DNA of 64,000 nucleotides from assembly GCF_017948675.1 (NCBI RefSeq), contig NZ_JAGFBU010000007.1:48621-112620 (forward strand). The letters run 5' to 3'. Every line of letters starts with the position of its first letter. The stretch's first letter is position 1. Below the pieces are notes generated by a model. That model ran no database searches and was not told the DNA's origin. It saw only the letters and a program-made list of their open reading frames with translations. The position numbers were made by a program, and so were the translations under genes. Positions 61,952-64,000 of this stretch are shown piece after piece. The DNA comes from Flavobacterium flabelliforme. GTDB taxonomy: Bacteria; Bacteroidota; Bacteroidia; Flavobacteriales; Flavobacteriaceae.

Positions 61952-64000
61952 TTATTTAGTAAGATATAAATATCCATCCATTTTATTATTTCGAAGATCT
62001 CCATTTCCGTCTACGAAAGTGTAATTTAAAATGTAAAAATAAGTTCCTGTAGGTAGTCCTTCAGACTGACTTAGAGTTGTTCTTCCTCTTGATATACCTT
62101 CAAAATTATTAGTTTTATTGTCATAATTTTTAGTTTCAAAAACCAATACTCCCCAACGGTTGTATATTTCGACACTATTTTCAGGGTAACATTCTTTACT
62201 ATCAATGTTGTCGATTACAAAAACATCATTTATATTATCACCATTTGGAGAAAAAGCATTGTGAACTACTATGCTTCCACAACCTAATACTAATGATTTA
62301 TCAATTACCACTGAATCTGTAGCACTAATTGTAATGTTCCCTGGAGTTAATCCACTAGCAGTAGCTGTATTGGTTACTGAATTGTTCACCAAGTCTGCTT
62401 TAGTTACTGAATAATTTTCGTTAAACAACTTAGAAATACCTGGAGATAAACTAGCAATAGTAGTATTTAGACCTGTCAATGGATCAGTTACAACAACTCG
62501 ATAAAGAGTTGTATTACCAGTATTTTTCACTTCTATAGTATAGCTGATTGTATCACCTACTAAACTATACCCCGTTGTAGAAGCTGTTTTTATTACTTTC
62601 AAATTAGGAGTTTGCGTTAACAAAGTGATAGTACAATCAGTACAGTTTGGTTTTGGAGAACAATCCGTACAAGGATTTGGATCAGTAGAACTAGCTGTTA
62701 CTTTACTACCAAATGGAGTTGTACCCGTAACACTAGCTAAATTGTAAACAACACCATTATCTATATCAGCTTGAGTTATAGAATAGGTTCCTACAAAATT
62801 AGTAGAATTAGAAGTACCTATATTTAAATTTATAGGAGCTCCAGATAGTATTACTCCTGGTAAAGGATCGCTGACCGTTACATTTGTTAATGTCACGTTA
62901 CCAGTATTCGTTACAACAAAATTATATCTTATCTTATCACCAACATTCACTACTCCGTTATTATCACTGTCAACATATACTCCATCTTTTGTAATTGCAA
63001 CACTTCCCTTTTGAGTTAAGAAAGTAATTGTTGGTGTATCATTATTTAGATCAGTACCAGATATATCTATTACCTCATTTCCTTTAGGATCTTTACCTTT
63101 TACAACAGCAGTATTCGTTACTTGACCAGCATCAATATCAGTTTGAGTTAATACATAGATTCCTGTAATAGAATTGTCTGTCATACCTCCAGCAAGAGAT
63201 GGAATCATAGTATTAGAAACTATCAAACCTACCATTGCATCAGTAACATTGATCGAATTTACAGTCATATCTCCAGTATTAGTAACTGAAAAAGTATACA
63301 TTATTTTTTCACCAACTTGTGCAAAACCATCATTATTATCATCCATAAAAACGCCTGTTTTAACAAGTGCAATACTTGGTTTCTTAATAACAGTCAAAAT
63401 GGCATTAGTAGTAATAATTGTATAGTTTGGATTACTGCCTAAAGCCACTGCAATTGGATAGCTTCCTACTGCTGAAGTCGTCGTAGCGGTGGTGCTTAAC
63501 GTATAGTCAATCACATCGCCATTTACCGTTCCGGTTACCACAGCGGTTAACACTGGGTTCGCGTCTCCGTATACTTTGGTTTTATTATCGGCTACCACAC
63601 TCACGTTGATCGCTTTTGGTGTTACCGTTAATAGCGCGTCTGTTGTGCTTACCGTATAGTTTGGATTACTGCCTAAAGCCACTGCAATTGGATAGCTTCC
63701 TACTGCTGAAGTCGTCGTAGCGGTAGTGCTTAACGTATAGTCAATCACATCGCCATTTACCGTTCCGGTTACCACAGCGGTTAACGCTGGGTTCGCGTCT
63801 CCGTATACTTTGGTTTTATTATCGGCTACCACACTCACGTTGATCGCTTTTGGTGTTACCGTTAATAGAGCGTCTGTTGTGCTTACCGTATAGTTTGGAT
63901 TACTGCCTAAAGCCACTGCAATTGGATAGCTTCCTACTGCTGAAGTGGTCGTAGCGGTAGTGCTTAACGTATAGTCAATCACATCGCCATTTACCGTTCC
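61952..64000 (-). CDS. Large secreted MBG/DUF11-repeat adhesin with T9SS type-B sorting domain (N-terminus outside window)
   Basis: 682 residues are visible; the frame is open to the right edge, so the N-terminus is missing. The visible part starts in tandem 78-residue MBG-type Ig-like repeats (NKTKVYGDANPALTAVVTG and so on), continues into three DUF11/DUF7507-like domains (from about residue 206; each with SI.LVKTG or similar, VTNTG and a Ca-site-like DDNNDG or DSDNNG), and ends in a gliding-motility-associated type-B C-terminal domain (about 585-682: AFSPNGDNINDVFVI, EIYNRWGVLVFE, LPTGTYFYILNY, KMDGYLYLTK). Secreted by T9SS and retained on the surface, presumably with the PorP/SprF protein next door. 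Low-complexity threonine/valine richness fits a stalk-like adhesin. Confidence 0.9.
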   Translation of the reverse strand, partial: GTVNGDVIDYTLSTTATTTSAVGSYPIAVALGSNPNYTVSTTDALLTVTPKAINVSVVADNKTKVYGDANPALTAVVTGTVNGDVIDYTLSTTATTTSAVGSYPIAVALGSNPNYTVSTTDALLTVTPKAINVSVVADNKTKVYGDANPVLTAVVTGTVNGDVIDYTLSTTATTTSAVGSYPIAVALGSNPNYTIITTNAILTVIKKPSIALVKTGVFMDDNNDGFAQVGEKIMYTFSVTNTGDMTVNSINVTDAMVGLIVSNTMIPSLAGGMTDNSITGIYVLTQTDIDAGQVTNTAVVKGKDPKGNEVIDISGTDLNNDTPTITFLTQKGSVAITKDGVYVDSDNNGVVNVGDKIRYNFVVTNTGNVTLTNVTVSDPLPGVILSGAPINLNIGTSNSTNFVGTYSITQADIDNGVVYNLASVTGTTPFGSKVTASSTDPNPCTDCSPKPNCTDCTITLLTQTPNLKVIKTASTTGYSLVGDTISYTIEVKNTGNTTLYRVVVTDPLTGLNTTIASLSPGISKLFNENYSVTKADLVNNSVTNTATASGLTPGNITISATDSVVIDKSLVLGCGSIVVHNAFSPNGDNINDVFVIDNIDSKECYPENSVEIYNRWGVLVFETKNYDNKTNNFEGISRGRTTLSQSEGLPTGTYFYILNYTFVDGNGDLRNNKMDGYLYLTK
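63430..64000 (-). repeat. Near-identical 234-bp tandem repeats in the adhesin gene
   Basis: Successive units differ at only a few bases over 234 bp (for example ccggttacca ends at 63540 in one unit and at 63774 in the next). Each codes one 78-residue MBG-type repeat. The array runs off the window; the unit nearest the C-terminus diverges at its end. Confidence 0.9.

Noticed and set aside
1..64000. tRNA, rRNA, CRISPR arrays, insertion sequences or prophage genes
   Set aside because: None seen by eye on either strand: no transposase, integrase or Cas-like proteins, and no direct-repeat/spacer pattern. A tRNAscan or CRISPR finder run would settle small cases.

Overview
The window is a continuous stretch of chromosome from a Bacteroidetes bacterium, almost certainly a Flavobacterium. 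The reasons are the very AT-rich composition, A-rich start contexts without Shine-Dalgarno sites, several TAnnTTTG -7 promoter elements, a type IX secretion (T9SS) type-B C-terminal domain with PorP/SprF and OmpA partners, a TonB-dependent receptor with a carboxypeptidase-like N-terminus, and many small families confined to flavobacteria. I see no tRNA, rRNA, CRISPR array, insertion sequence or prophage. Most genes are housekeeping. Accessory character is concentrated at the two ends, at 52-58.6 kb and in the parC-parE interval.

Layout. 1-6.0 kb (minus): a signalling cluster with one hybrid kinase (cut by the window edge), two single-domain receivers (one degenerate), a small soluble kinase and a GAF/PAS kinase, with no DNA-binding output in view. 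6.6-7.8 kb: cbpA-cbpM co-chaperone pair. 7.8-14.7 kb: cysteine desulfurase, RarD-like transporter, a duplicated lipoprotein, Smr-domain protein, small membrane proteins, DUF1003, cysM, osmC. 14.9-20.8 kb: an orphan membrane histidine kinase, an SGNH esterase and a 1129-residue GH18-deacetylase-glycosyltransferase fusion. 21-30.4 kb: rlmD, envelope proteins, a THUMP methyltransferase, a ZIP transporter, murQ, a Qnr-like pentapeptide protein and TerC. 30.4-36.3 kb: topoisomerase IV (parC, parE) with a DUF1016 nuclease between the two subunits. 36.4-39.5 kb: pncB, an FMN reductase and ychF. 39.8-51.4 kb: TonB receptor, ferredoxin, acyl-CoA reductase, serC-serA, msrA, lolD and small flavobacterial families.

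52.0-58.6 kb (plus) is a tight five-gene operon: stand-alone receiver, membrane-anchored HEAT protein, processive GT2 synthase, LtaS/sulfatase-like membrane enzyme with a TPR tail, and a TPR-YaiO outer-membrane barrel. It reads as a complete regulated exopolysaccharide synthesis, modification and export machine. 58.9-64 kb (minus) is a T9SS type-B adhesin (running off the window, with nearly identical 234-bp repeats) followed by its PorP/SprF partner and an OmpA-family protein.

The least expected signal is non-coding. Three intergenic copies of a structured element (29064-29210, 38222-38364, 46096-46180) share conserved segments, and their closing helix is kept by compensatory base changes. 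This is probably a dispersed flavobacterial RNA family, possibly Rfam Flavo-1.
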